Source of the DNA: AWTP1-13 sp035258605
GTDB taxonomy: Bacteria; Pseudomonadota; Alphaproteobacteria; Rhizobiales; Hyphomicrobiaceae
DNA: 9,710 nucleotides
Assembly (NCBI GenBank): GCA_035258605.1
Contig: DATFXD010000332.1
Coordinates: 1-9,710 of the forward strand
Direction: 5' to 3'
The notes beneath the pieces are model-generated. The model was given only the letters and a program-made list of their open reading frames with translations, was not told where the DNA came from and did no database searches. Below, in pieces: positions 1-6,649 of this stretch; within the stretch, counting starts at the first letter, position 1; each line of letters opens with the position of its first letter. The translations under genes were made by a program, and so were the position numbers.

Positions 1-249
1 GCAGATCACGGTGCACACGCCGCCCAGCCGCAAAGTCCGCAACAGCACCGTCATGAACGATGCATCCATTAGATCAATGTAGTTGGCAATCGTGAGCTCG
101 GTGGTCCAGATGCGGGTCGGAGAATGCGTATAGAAGCTCAACACGATGATGTTGATAAAGGGTATCACCAAAAAGACCACAAGATAGAGCCCCAGCGGCA
201 CGACCAGGGCGACCCAATATGGCCGTTGGCGTGGCTGAGAAACGGTCAT
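1..249 (-). CDS. ABC transporter permease, PotB-like (N-terminal part, cut by window edge)
   Basis: This reading frame opens with ATG at 249 and stays open to base 1, giving 83 residues of an inner-membrane permease; the rest lies outside the window. A short polar start (MTVSQPRQRPYW) is followed by a strongly hydrophobic segment at about residues 12-39, the expected first transmembrane helix with a cytoplasmic N-terminus. The later residues (TIANYIDLMDASFMTVLLRT, about 53-72) resemble the 'NY..l..d..f...l..Tl' stretch that precedes the core of spermidine/putrescine-type permeases. The start codon overlaps the stop of the upstream ATPase gene (ATGA at 246-249), so the two are translationally coupled and form one transporter operon. 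A second permease and a substrate-binding protein would be expected further along the minus strand. The substrate cannot be read from this part. Confidence 0.85.
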   Translation of the reverse strand, partial: MTVSQPRQRPYWVALVVPLGLYLVVFLVIPFINIIVLSFYTHSPTRIWTTELTIANYIDLMDASFMTVLLRTLRLGGVCTVIC

Positions 250-1352
250 TTGGATAATACGAGGACGTCGGCTGCATCGACAGCCACGACCACCTGGTCG
301 CCGGCCGCAAGTCCGCGCTCCGCGCAGGCGCGCGCCACGACCATCAGTTCCTGCTCGGGCGGCACATCGATTGCGAGCTGGAAATCCTGACCGAGGTAGG
401 TGAGCTCTTTGATCCGGGCGTTCAGTCTATTTTCGGCCGCGACCTCGGCGTCGGCGATCAAACGGACGCGCTCCGGCCGGACCATGGCTACCACGCGATC
501 GCCAACCCTTGAGGCCGTGCGTGACGCGCGCAATGTCAGGCCACCATCGGTTCGAATGATGGTTGCGCCGGCGTCGACGTCCATCACAACGGCGTCGATC
601 AGATTCGAGCCGCCGATGAAGTCGGCAACGAAGGTGTTGGCCGGCCGTTCATAGATCTCCCGCGGTGATCCAATCTGCTCGATGCGTCCGTTGGACATGA
701 CGACGATACGGTCCGAAAGCGCAAGCGCCTCGCCCTGATCGTGCGTGACGTAGACCGCCGTCGTGCCCAATCGCCGTTGCAGCTCTCGCAGTTCCTTGCG
801 CATCGCCAGACGCAATTTGAGGTCAAGGTTGGACAACGGCTCGTCGAACAGAAGTATGCGCGGCTCGAGCACAACCGAGCGTGCGATGGCGATGCGCTGC
901 TGCTGGCCGCCGGACAGCTGGCGCGGATAGCGGCCGCCGAGATCCGGCAATCCCACCAGCTCAAGCGCCTGTCCCACCCGTTGTATCAGTTCAGCCTTGC
1001 CGATGCGCCTGAGGCGCAGGCCAAAGGCTACGTTCTCGAAGATGGTGAGGTGTGGGAATAGCGCATAGTTCTGGAACACCAAGCCGATATTGCGGCGGTT
1101 GGGCGGCTGCCGTTCGATAGCGGCGCCAGTGAGCAGGATGCTGCCCTCGCTCGGCGTCTCGAAACCGGCGATGCAACGCAAGGTCGTGGTCTTGCCACAG
1201 CCGCTTGGTCCGAGCAGCGAGACGAACTCGCCAGCAGCAACCTTGAGCGAGATCGGGCCGACCACGGATTGGGGGGTAAAGCGCTTTACGAGATTGCGGA
1301 TCTCGAGCTCGGGAGTCGAACCCTGGTCCTTGTCGGTGGTGATCAACGCCAC
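246..1352 (-). CDS. ABC transporter ATP-binding protein, PotA/UgpC-like
   Basis: This is the nucleotide-binding subunit of an importer of the spermidine/putrescine, iron or thiamine type. From a GTG at 1352 it has 368 residues, normal for the family. It shows Walker A GPSGCGKTT (about 48-56), Q-loop QNYALFPH (94-101), signature LSGGQQQR (146-153), Walker B RILLFDEP (165-172), D-loop SNLD and the switch histidine in VTHD (about 202-205). The C-terminal third (from about residue 240) fits a TOBE-type regulatory domain. All ATPase motifs are intact. The start is uncertain: the frame is open to an ATG at 1505, but that one sits in the ribosome-binding site of the divergent gene. GTG at 1352, TTG at 1346 and ATG at 1406 are better placed, and none has a strong Shine-Dalgarno. 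It is the first gene of the minus-strand operon and overlaps the permease by 4 bases. Substrate is unknown; the divergent hydrolase pair hints at a peptide- or glutamyl-containing compound. Confidence 0.93.
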   Translation of the reverse strand: MALITTDKDQGSTPELEIRNLVKRFTPQSVVGPISLKVAAGEFVSLLGPSGCGKTTTLRCIAGFETPSEGSILLTGAAIERQPPNRRNIGLVFQNYALFPHLTIFENVAFGLRLRRIGKAELIQRVGQALELVGLPDLGGRYPRQLSGGQQQRIAIARSVVLEPRILLFDEPLSNLDLKLRLAMRKELRELQRRLGTTAVYVTHDQGEALALSDRIVVMSNGRIEQIGSPREIYERPANTFVADFIGGSNLIDAVVMDVDAGATIIRTDGGLTLRASRTASRVGDRVVAMVRPERVRLIADAEVAAENRLNARIKELTYLGQDFQLAIDVPPEQELMVVARACAERGLAAGDQVVVAVDAADVLVLSK

Positions 1353-1415
1353 GTTCGCGCGGCCCCGACTGGTGGTTGCATGGCGCAACGAAGCAGCTGC
1401 AGGCATTCGAGGTTT

Positions 1416-1430
1416 GGCGACGATGTCGCC
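1416..1430. promoter_or_regulatory. Perfect inverted repeat in the divergent intergenic region (candidate operator)
   Basis: GGCGAC and GTCGCC face each other across a 3-base spacer (GAT). The site lies between the divergent transporter and GGT-like genes, 64 bases upstream of the GTG chosen for the ATPase and about 85 bases upstream of the GGT-like start. Position and symmetry fit a regulator site. If the ATPase actually starts at 1505 the site would be inside coding sequence, and short GC-rich repeats arise by chance in such DNA. Confidence 0.3.
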
Positions 1431-1456
1431 GACGCGAGCGCACCAGCAATTTCGTG

Positions 1457-1487
1457 CCTTGTCAAGGATGCGCCGATGCAAGATGCT
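1457..1487. promoter_or_regulatory. Candidate divergent promoter core with CCTTG-T-CAAGG palindrome
   Basis: A small palindrome, CCTTG T CAAGG (1457-1467), contains a -35-like hexamer on each strand: TTGTCA (1459-1464) on plus and TTGACA (1465-1460) on minus. On the plus strand a weak -10-like GATGCT (1482-1487) follows after 17 bases, which would start the GGT-like transcript near 1494. On the minus strand no good -10 is seen at the right distance. This is a sigma-70-type guess from consensus matching only. Confidence 0.3.
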
Positions 1488-1505
1488 CGCTCCGCCCCTG
1501 CCCAC

Positions 1506-1510
1506 GGAGG
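1506..1510 (+). promoter_or_regulatory. Strong Shine-Dalgarno that fixes the GGT-like start
   Basis: GGAGG lies 5 bases before the ATG at 1516. The reading frame is open far upstream (to about 1090, through the antisense of the ATPase gene), so this site is the reason for choosing 1516. The first recognisable family motif also begins only about 20 residues after this start. Confidence 0.8.
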
Positions 1511-1515
1511 GAGAT

Positions 1516-3237
1516 ATGAAAGCTCATCGGCCAACCATCATGGGCACGCGCTACATGATTGTGGCGTGCCAGTACCTGGCGGCCGAAGCCGGCTTCCAAA
1601 TTCTCAATGCCGGTGGCAACGCCATTGATGCGGGCGTGGCCGCTGGCATCGCGCTCGGTGTGGTCCAACCGGAGTACGTGAACTTCGCCGGCGTAGCACC
1701 GATCATGGTCTACTCCGCCGCCGAGGACCGCATCGTCACGGTCCCGGGGCTCGGCACCTGGCCGAGGGCCCTGGAAGCCGGCTACTTCAAACAGCACCAC
1801 GCGGGCAAGATCCCACCGGGCGTGCTGCGCACCGTCGTTCCGGCGGCACCCGACGCTTGGATTACGGCGCTCGCGCGCTGGGGAACTATGAGCTTTGGCG
1901 AGGTTGCCGCATCGGCGATCGGCTATGCCCGCGACGGTTTCCCGGTCTATCCATTGATGTCGGAGATCATCGCCGAGCACGAGGCAGAATACAGGAGATT
2001 TCCGTCAAGTATCCCGATCTATTTGCCCCACGGGCGCCCGCCGCGGGTTGGCGAGATCTTCGTGCAGAAGGATCTCGCCGCCACCATGCAATACATGGTG
2101 GACCAGGAAGCCGCCGTGAGCTTTAAGCACGGTCGGGCAGCTGGACTGGAAGCGGCGCGCGCAGCGTTCTACACCGGGGACATTGCCCAGCGGATCGTCA
2201 AATTCCAGAAAGACAACGGCGGTTTGCTCGCGGCCGAAGACCTCGCGGACTACCACTCCGGGTTTGCGAGCCCGGTCGAAACCTCGTTCGGCAACATCCG
2301 CGTTTACGGCTGTGGTCCGTGGTGCCAGGGTCCATCGCTGCTGCAGGCGCTCAACCTGGTCGACGCCGCCGAGTTGCGCAATCTCGGCCACAATGCACCG
2401 GGATATCTGCATCGTATTACCGAGGCGGTGAAGCTGGCATTCGCCGACCGCGAGGCCTTTTTCGGCGACCCGCGCATGGTCGACGTCCCCATCGATGGCC
2501 TATTGTCGCGCGATTATGCGCGCCAGCGACGCCAGATGATCCGGCCCGATCGCGCCTGGCCCGGGATGCCGCCGGCTGGAGATCCGCATGGGCACGGGGT
2601 TCGACGCCAAGGCGGCGCACCGAGCCCGGAGGCGGCCTGGCAGGCGCCCGAGCTCGACACCTCTTATGTTTGTGTCGTCGATCGCCAGGGCAATATTTTC
2701 TCCGCGACGCCAAGCGATGGTTCCTACAATGCTCCGGTGGTGCCCGGGCTCGGCATTATCCCCTCGCCGCGCGGCAGCCAGAACTGGGCGGACCCACTCC
2801 ATCCCTCGGGCGTCGCCCCCGGCAAGCGTCCCCGCCTGACACCGAACCCTGCGATCGCTATCGAGCCCGGCAAGATGGCAATGCCATTCGGAACTCCCGG
2901 CGGCGACGTGCAGACCCAGGCGATGTTGCAGGTGTTTCTCAATGTCCACGTGTTCGGCATGGAGGCGCAAGACGCGGTGGAAGCACCGCGCGCGGCGTCC
3001 TACAGCTTTCCCTCATCGTTCGAGCCGCATGCCTATCACCCCGGACGGCTCAATCTGGAAGGCCGCATAGACCGTCCGACCGGAGAGGCACTGGCCGGCC
3101 TCGGCCACAAGGTTGAATGGTGGCCGGAATGGACCTGGCTTGCCGGCGCGGTCTGCACGATTATCGCCGACCAGGAGACGGGGGTGCTCAAGGGTGGGGC
3201 TGACCCGCGCCGACCATCCTATGCCCTTGGCATTTAG
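1516..3237 (+). CDS. Gamma-glutamyltransferase-like Ntn hydrolase (peptidase family T3), non-canonical
   Basis: The product has 573 residues and the overall layout of gamma-glutamyltransferases/cephalosporin acylases, which mature by self-cleavage before a catalytic threonine. Near the N-terminus is the family motif NAGGNAIDAGVAAGIALG (31-48). The predicted nucleophile is Thr382 in DTSYVCVVD (381-389), matching TTHYSVVD of the E. coli enzyme, so cleavage would give a large subunit of about 381 and a small one of about 192 residues. The oxyanion-loop motif GTPGGD is at 459-464. The serine pair of classical enzymes (LSSMTP) is absent; the matching place reads GKRPRLTPNP (436-445), and the usual PPSSGG segment reads CGPWCQGP (266-273). 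No signal peptide is visible, unlike periplasmic GGTs, so it probably works in the cytoplasm. It is divergent from an importer and 41 bases before an M28-type gene, probably one operon. True GGT activity is doubtful; hydrolysis of another amide or acyl compound is a fair alternative. Confidence 0.88.
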   Translation: MKAHRPTIMGTRYMIVACQYLAAEAGFQILNAGGNAIDAGVAAGIALGVVQPEYVNFAGVAPIMVYSAAEDRIVTVPGLGTWPRALEAGYFKQHHAGKIPPGVLRTVVPAAPDAWITALARWGTMSFGEVAASAIGYARDGFPVYPLMSEIIAEHEAEYRRFPSSIPIYLPHGRPPRVGEIFVQKDLAATMQYMVDQEAAVSFKHGRAAGLEAARAAFYTGDIAQRIVKFQKDNGGLLAAEDLADYHSGFASPVETSFGNIRVYGCGPWCQGPSLLQALNLVDAAELRNLGHNAPGYLHRITEAVKLAFADREAFFGDPRMVDVPIDGLLSRDYARQRRQMIRPDRAWPGMPPAGDPHGHGVRRQGGAPSPEAAWQAPELDTSYVCVVDRQGNIFSATPSDGSYNAPVVPGLGIIPSPRGSQNWADPLHPSGVAPGKRPRLTPNPAIAIEPGKMAMPFGTPGGDVQTQAMLQVFLNVHVFGMEAQDAVEAPRAASYSFPSSFEPHAYHPGRLNLEGRIDRPTGEALAGLGHKVEWWPEWTWLAGAVCTIIADQETGVLKGGADPRRPSYALGI

Positions 3238-3269
3238 CCGCGACCGGCACGGGCCTCGATTGCATCGAT

Positions 3270-3276
3270 GGGGGAG
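3270..3276 (+). promoter_or_regulatory. Shine-Dalgarno for the M28-like gene, close spacing
   Basis: GGGGGAG lies only 2 bases before the ATG at 3279, closer than usual. The ATG at 3268 is in another frame, and the protein from 3279 aligns with the family from its first residues, so 3279 is kept. Confidence 0.5.
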
Positions 3277-3278
3277 CC

Positions 3279-5048
3279 ATGTCCGTTGAGCAGCTTCTGT
3301 CGGAACTTTCAGTCGACAACATCCGCAACCATGTGCGCCATATCGTCGAGACCATGCCGTCCCGACTTGCTGGCTCGCCCAACGCTGCCCGCATGGCCGC
3401 GTACAGCGCTGATCAACTCAAGCGAGCAGGCCTAGCCGCGCGCGTAGAGACTATCCCTGGCCTCGTCAGCTTCCCGCGGGAAGCCGAGCTCACAATACTC
3501 TCGCCGCTTAACAAGCTGCTGCCGGCAAATACCTTCGGCCACAGCGTCGAGACATCGCCAGAGGGCATAGCCGGCGAACTCATCTATGTCGGGTCGGGAC
3601 ATTATTCGGATTACGAGGGCAAAGACGTCGCCGGCAAGATCACGCTCTCCGAGCTATCTTATTCTCCTGGCCGCCACGAGAAGCAGCGCATTGCCGCAGT
3701 TATGGGCTCGACCGCCCAGATCATGCGTAACTGGGGGCATCCCGAGAACGCGGCCTTGCCGTTGGGCTCGGTCAAGCCTGCCTGGGGCAATCCTACGCCC
3801 GAGACCATCAACACCGAGATGCCGGCGATCCCGTGTATCGGCATTTCCCGAACCGCCGGGGGATATCTGCTCGATCAGCTGGCCAAGGGACCGGTTCGCG
3901 TGCGCTTGCGCACCCAGGTCGAGAACGGGTGGCGCGATTTAGAGATGACGATCGGCGAGCTGACGGGCAGCGGCGGTGATGACTTTGTTCTTGTTGGCGG
4001 CCACCAGGACGGCTGGTACGGCGAAGGTGCGCCCGACAACGCGGCCGGCAATGCCTGCATGCTCGAGCTTGCGCGCGTGTTCGCACGCCATCGCGATCAG
4101 CTCAAACGCGGCCTCGTGTTCGGCTTCTGGACCGCACACGAGACCGGGACCATGGTGGGCTCCAGCTGGTTTGCCGACCGCAATTGGGACCGGGTGCGGA
4201 AGCATGCGGTCGCTTACATGATGATCGATCAGCCGGCGATGCTCGGAACCAGCCGTTGGTCCGTGCACTCGAGCCTGGAGTTGCGGACGTTTCACGAGAG
4301 TGTCGAGGGGCGCATGCTCGGCGGCAACCGCGTGCCGGAGTGGCATCGGGCCCCGAAAACCGGTGACGCCTCCTTCTTCGGCCTGGGCGTGCCGACCTTC
4401 TGGGCCGAGGGAGGCTTTACGCCGGAGGAGCTGCAGGCGACGGCCAACGCCACCTGCGGTTGGTGGCATCACTCACTCGAAGCGACTTTTGACAAGATCG
4501 ATTGGGATTGGATGGCCGATCACATTCGCATCTACGCAGGCTATTTGTGGGAGCTTTGCACCACCCCAATTCTGCCGTTCGAGTTCGTCAGGGTGGCCAA
4601 TCAGTTCAAGACGCGGATCGCCGAGTTGGCGGCGGCCGGAAGCTCGGTCGGCGTCGGCAGTCTGGGCGAGCACGCTGCAGCTCTCGACCTCGCCGCGCGG
4701 CAGCTCGATGCGGTCGCCAACATCTGGAGGGGTCGCTATCGCGCCGAGCCCGCGTCCGACGATGGCCCCGCGGAGCTACTCAACAGCTGCATCAAGCGGT
4801 TGAGTCGCGTGCTCCTGCCGATCGCCAGTACGGTCAAAGGCACCTATGGCCACGACACGTTCTCGTTTACGCCGCAGTCGACCATGATCCCCTGTTTGTT
4901 CGATGTTCCCAAGCTGACAGGCATGGTGCCAAGCACTCCTGATCGCTGGCTGCTCGAGACCCAGCTGGTACGCGAGCGCAACCGGGTCAGCGACGCCCTG
5001 GTCGATGCCCGGCTGTTGATCGAGGGTACTTTGGCGCGGCTTGGCTGA
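3279..5048 (+). CDS. M28-family metallopeptidase-like protein with PA domain (glutamate carboxypeptidase II-like)
   Basis: This 589-residue protein has the order of the glutamate carboxypeptidase II/transferrin-receptor group: a short N-terminal part, a protease-associated insert (about 90-210, with GKDVAGKITL at 114-123), the zinc peptidase core (about 235-425) and a helical C-terminal region like a dimerisation domain (about 430-589). Putative metal ligands are His242 (GGHQD), Asp253 (PDNAAG), Glu288 (AHETG), Asp317 (MMIDQ) and His398 (WWHHS). The usual general-base glutamate, first E of AEE in active M28 enzymes, is replaced by His287. No signal peptide or membrane anchor is seen, so it is probably cytoplasmic. 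It follows the GGT-like gene by 41 bases and likely shares its mRNA; the two may act in sequence on an imported compound. Whether it is a peptidase, another amidohydrolase or inactive is not settled by sequence. No clear terminator follows within the 185 bases to the next (convergent) remnant. Confidence 0.87.
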   Translation: MSVEQLLSELSVDNIRNHVRHIVETMPSRLAGSPNAARMAAYSADQLKRAGLAARVETIPGLVSFPREAELTILSPLNKLLPANTFGHSVETSPEGIAGELIYVGSGHYSDYEGKDVAGKITLSELSYSPGRHEKQRIAAVMGSTAQIMRNWGHPENAALPLGSVKPAWGNPTPETINTEMPAIPCIGISRTAGGYLLDQLAKGPVRVRLRTQVENGWRDLEMTIGELTGSGGDDFVLVGGHQDGWYGEGAPDNAAGNACMLELARVFARHRDQLKRGLVFGFWTAHETGTMVGSSWFADRNWDRVRKHAVAYMMIDQPAMLGTSRWSVHSSLELRTFHESVEGRMLGGNRVPEWHRAPKTGDASFFGLGVPTFWAEGGFTPEELQATANATCGWWHHSLEATFDKIDWDWMADHIRIYAGYLWELCTTPILPFEFVRVANQFKTRIAELAAAGSSVGVGSLGEHAAALDLAARQLDAVANIWRGRYRAEPASDDGPAELLNSCIKRLSRVLLPIASTVKGTYGHDTFSFTPQSTMIPCLFDVPKLTGMVPSTPDRWLLETQLVRERNRVSDALVDARLLIEGTLARLG

Positions 5049-5233
5049 AAGGGGGGCGCCCGCTCAAGGCATGGGGCGCGTGACGCAGGCCGCAGGCAGC
5101 AGCGCTTGCAACCCGACCGCCAGATGGCCGCAGACCCCGCAACCACGTTTGCCATTGGATCGGCGCAGCAGTGACGGGTTTGATGCCGGGCCCGGTCTGT
5201 GCGAGGGCAGCAAGGAAAAGTCAGTAACGCGGC

Positions 5234-5587
5234 TTAATCACGCGCCGCACCGGTGCTGCCGCGGAAAACGAGATCGAACGAGGCGCGCCACCACCTGTTC
5301 TGCAGCGGCCTGGCCGACCTCCACGATCGGGGTGCGAATGCTGGTCAGGGCTGGGGTCTGCGTGGCACCCAGATCGGTGTTGTCAACGCCTGTGATCAAC
5401 ATCTCGTCCGGTATATCGCCACGCCAAGCGACCGACATGCCATCATGGCACCGACGGCGAACGCGTCGTTGGTGGCGACGACGGCAGTCGGAGGACGCTC
5501 CACTGGAAGGAAAGCCGCACGCCGCGTTTCGAACCGTGGCTGCGAGCCTGCGCAACCATCCAGCAGGGCCGACGCCTTATCGGATGC
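5234..5587 (-). pseudogene. LacI-family transcriptional regulator remnant (C-terminal effector domain, frameshifted)
   Basis: Three minus-strand segments in different frames together read as the C-terminal half of a LacI-type regulator. Upstream is RPPTAVVATNDAFAVGAM followed by CRSLGVAI. Two extra bases at 5411-5416 then shift the frame to PDEMLITGVDNTDLGAT and TPALTSIRTP. Near 5278-5290 a further shift, apparently with loss of about 8-10 codons, leads to FDLVFRGSTGAARD and a stop (TAA at 5236-5234). If the middle frame is simply read on, it ends at TGA 5240-5238. The DNA-binding helix-turn-helix and the N-terminal half of the effector domain are missing: the frame begins at the stop codon of the neighbouring gene (5588). 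A spacing of residues shorter than usual before RPPTAV suggests another small deletion. It cannot be a working repressor. Two sequencing errors could mimic part of this, but not the missing N-terminus. Confidence 0.8.
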
Positions 5588-6229
5588 TTAACCGCCCCGA
5601 ACGTAGCGGCGCGCCAGGATGCGAATGCGGTTGCGGAAATGCGGGCGCACCTTTGCGCTCCACGACGTGTCGACGGCCGCCTTCCAGGCCGCGCTCTGCG
5701 TCACCGTCGGTGACTCCAGATGATAAAGCGCGACATAGCGGTGCGAGCCGCTTTCCGCTTCTGCCGAGCGGTAGCGCCGCGCCGCCAGCGTACCCGGAAC
5801 CCGGGCCAGCGCCGGCAGATGCTCTTCATCGTACCAGGCATTGAAATCCGCTTCGGCCTCGGGGGCGACGTTCATGGCGTTGAGCAGAAGCCCGCCGCCG
5901 TCGTCGGGCGCCGCCGCAGCCCCGGGCGTGAGCTGTGTGCCCTCGAAGCGCAACAGCCGCTGGCACATTGCCGTCACCCGTTTCGACCAGACGGAAAGAT
6001 TGCCGTAGGCAATCGCTTTGTAGGCCTCGCTCCGCAGCACATCGATGGACTCAAGATCGTAGGTTGCCACGGCAATCGCCGGTTGCTCCGTGCCGATCCA
6101 GCGCTCGCACGCCCCGAACCCGGCAACCGCCCGGCGCTCCGGGATGTGCTCAAGATCGTACCAGTCGTGGAACTCATCGGCATGCGCGCCCGAGAAATCA
6201 AAGGCGGCAAGTAACAGACCCTTGGCCAT
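5588..6229 (-). CDS. Tandem EthD/dimeric alpha-beta barrel-like protein
   Basis: The product has 213 residues from ATG 6229, chosen because AGGAG (6243-6239) lies 9 bases upstream; the open frame reaches back to 6406 but that part is not protein-like. The sequence is an internal duplication: repeat 1 (about 1-95) carries FHDWYDLEHIPERRAV (20-35) and repeat 2 (about 112-210) carries FNAWYDEEHLPALARV (129-144), each preceded by a hydrophobic strand (GLLLAAF, GLLLNAM) and followed by a Y-x-L-E-S strand (YDLES 57-61, YHLES 169-173). This is the look of ferredoxin-like alpha+beta repeats of the EthD/dimeric alpha-beta barrel type, here fused so that one chain could form the usual two-subunit barrel. 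Such proteins often act in oxidative or aromatic catabolism, which would agree with the Rieske genes nearby, but a catalytic or binding role cannot be deduced. No signal peptide; probably cytoplasmic. Downstream on the same strand is only the LacI remnant. Confidence 0.85.
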   Translation of the reverse strand: MAKGLLLAAFDFSGAHADEFHDWYDLEHIPERRAVAGFGACERWIGTEQPAIAVATYDLESIDVLRSEAYKAIAYGNLSVWSKRVTAMCQRLLRFEGTQLTPGAAAAPDDGGGLLLNAMNVAPEAEADFNAWYDEEHLPALARVPGTLAARRYRSAEAESGSHRYVALYHLESPTVTQSAAWKAAVDTSWSAKVRPHFRNRIRILARRYVRGG

Positions 6230-6372
6230 CGTGGCATTCTCCTGGAAGCGCGGCTCCTTACATCCCATCGCCCAGGCCTCCGCACAAGCCCCCTTGCATC
6301 GCGCGTTGCCAACCCGTGGCCGGCCTTGCGCCCGCGGCCACGCGGCCAGCGCGCAAACCCGCGCCCACTTTT

Positions 6373-6395
6373 TGGATGGGAGATGGGCCCATCCA
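6373..6395. promoter_or_regulatory. Nested inverted repeats upstream of the EthD-like gene
   Basis: TGGATGGG (6373-6380) and CCCATCCA (6388-6395) are perfect 8-base arms around a 7-base spacer. Inside, GATGGGCCCATC (6382-6393) is a perfect 12-base palindrome that uses the same right arm. The two alternative pairings are mutually exclusive. There is no U-tract on the correct side for a terminator in either direction, so an operator is more likely than a terminator. It is about 145 bases upstream of the EthD-like start codon. Confidence 0.4.
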
Positions 6396-6466
6396 CATCC
6401 TCTCACGCGCTTGACACCCTTAGCGTTTGCGCCTGCCTCGTGCTTGCGGGCTTAAAAGGCGGCATC

Positions 6467-6479
6467 CGTGGCGCCCACG
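6467..6479. repeat. Short inverted repeat CGTGG-CGC-CCACG
   Basis: Perfect 5-base arms around a 3-base spacer in the non-coding stretch. It is short and GC-rich, so chance occurrence is possible; no function is assigned. Confidence 0.25.
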
Positions 6480-6649
6480 TAGGGTAAAGGCCAACTTTTG
6501 ATCCAGCCGTAGCCGGTCGCGCTTAAACCGGGTCGGCGACGGGCTGCCCCAACGTTTCGCCAGGGGGAGCGATGGCAAGCCCGTCAAGAATTCCCGGCAA
6601 CTCACGATCGATTACCCAACCTCCCGGACAAGGCTCGGCGGTGCTCGGT

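Larger units (their letters stand above)
6230..6649. other. 420-base stretch without a recognisable gene
   Basis: This lies upstream of the EthD-like gene and downstream of the Rieske ferredoxin gene. It must hold the promoter of the EthD-like gene, but no good -35/-10 pair was found on the minus strand. A TTGACA occurs on the plus strand at 6411-6416 without a matching -10. Two inverted repeats are present (6373-6395 and 6467-6479). The short open frames here give arginine-rich, low-complexity proteins with no recognisable motif and are judged non-coding. Confidence 0.5.

Noticed and set aside
1090..1515. 142-codon in-frame extension upstream of the GGT-like start
   Set aside because: It runs antisense through the well-supported ABC ATPase gene, has no family similarity, and GGAGG sits 5 bases before ATG 1516.
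5186..5195. CCGGGCCCGG palindrome downstream of the M28-like gene as a terminator
   Set aside because: No loop and no T-run after it; likely chance in GC-rich DNA.
5041..5844. 267-residue plus-strand open frame
   Set aside because: Composition is Arg/Pro/Ser-rich, it overlaps the LacI remnant and EthD-like gene on the other strand, and it has no motif; a GC-rich shadow.
6230..6406. N-terminal extension of the EthD-like protein to ATG 6406
   Set aside because: The extra 59 residues are Arg/Ala/Trp-rich without family resemblance, and AGGAG 9 bases before ATG 6229 fixes the shorter start.
6420..6605. 61-residue minus-strand open frame in the gene-poor stretch
   Set aside because: Highly basic, no Shine-Dalgarno, no recognisable family; insufficient support for a gene or a mobile-element remnant.
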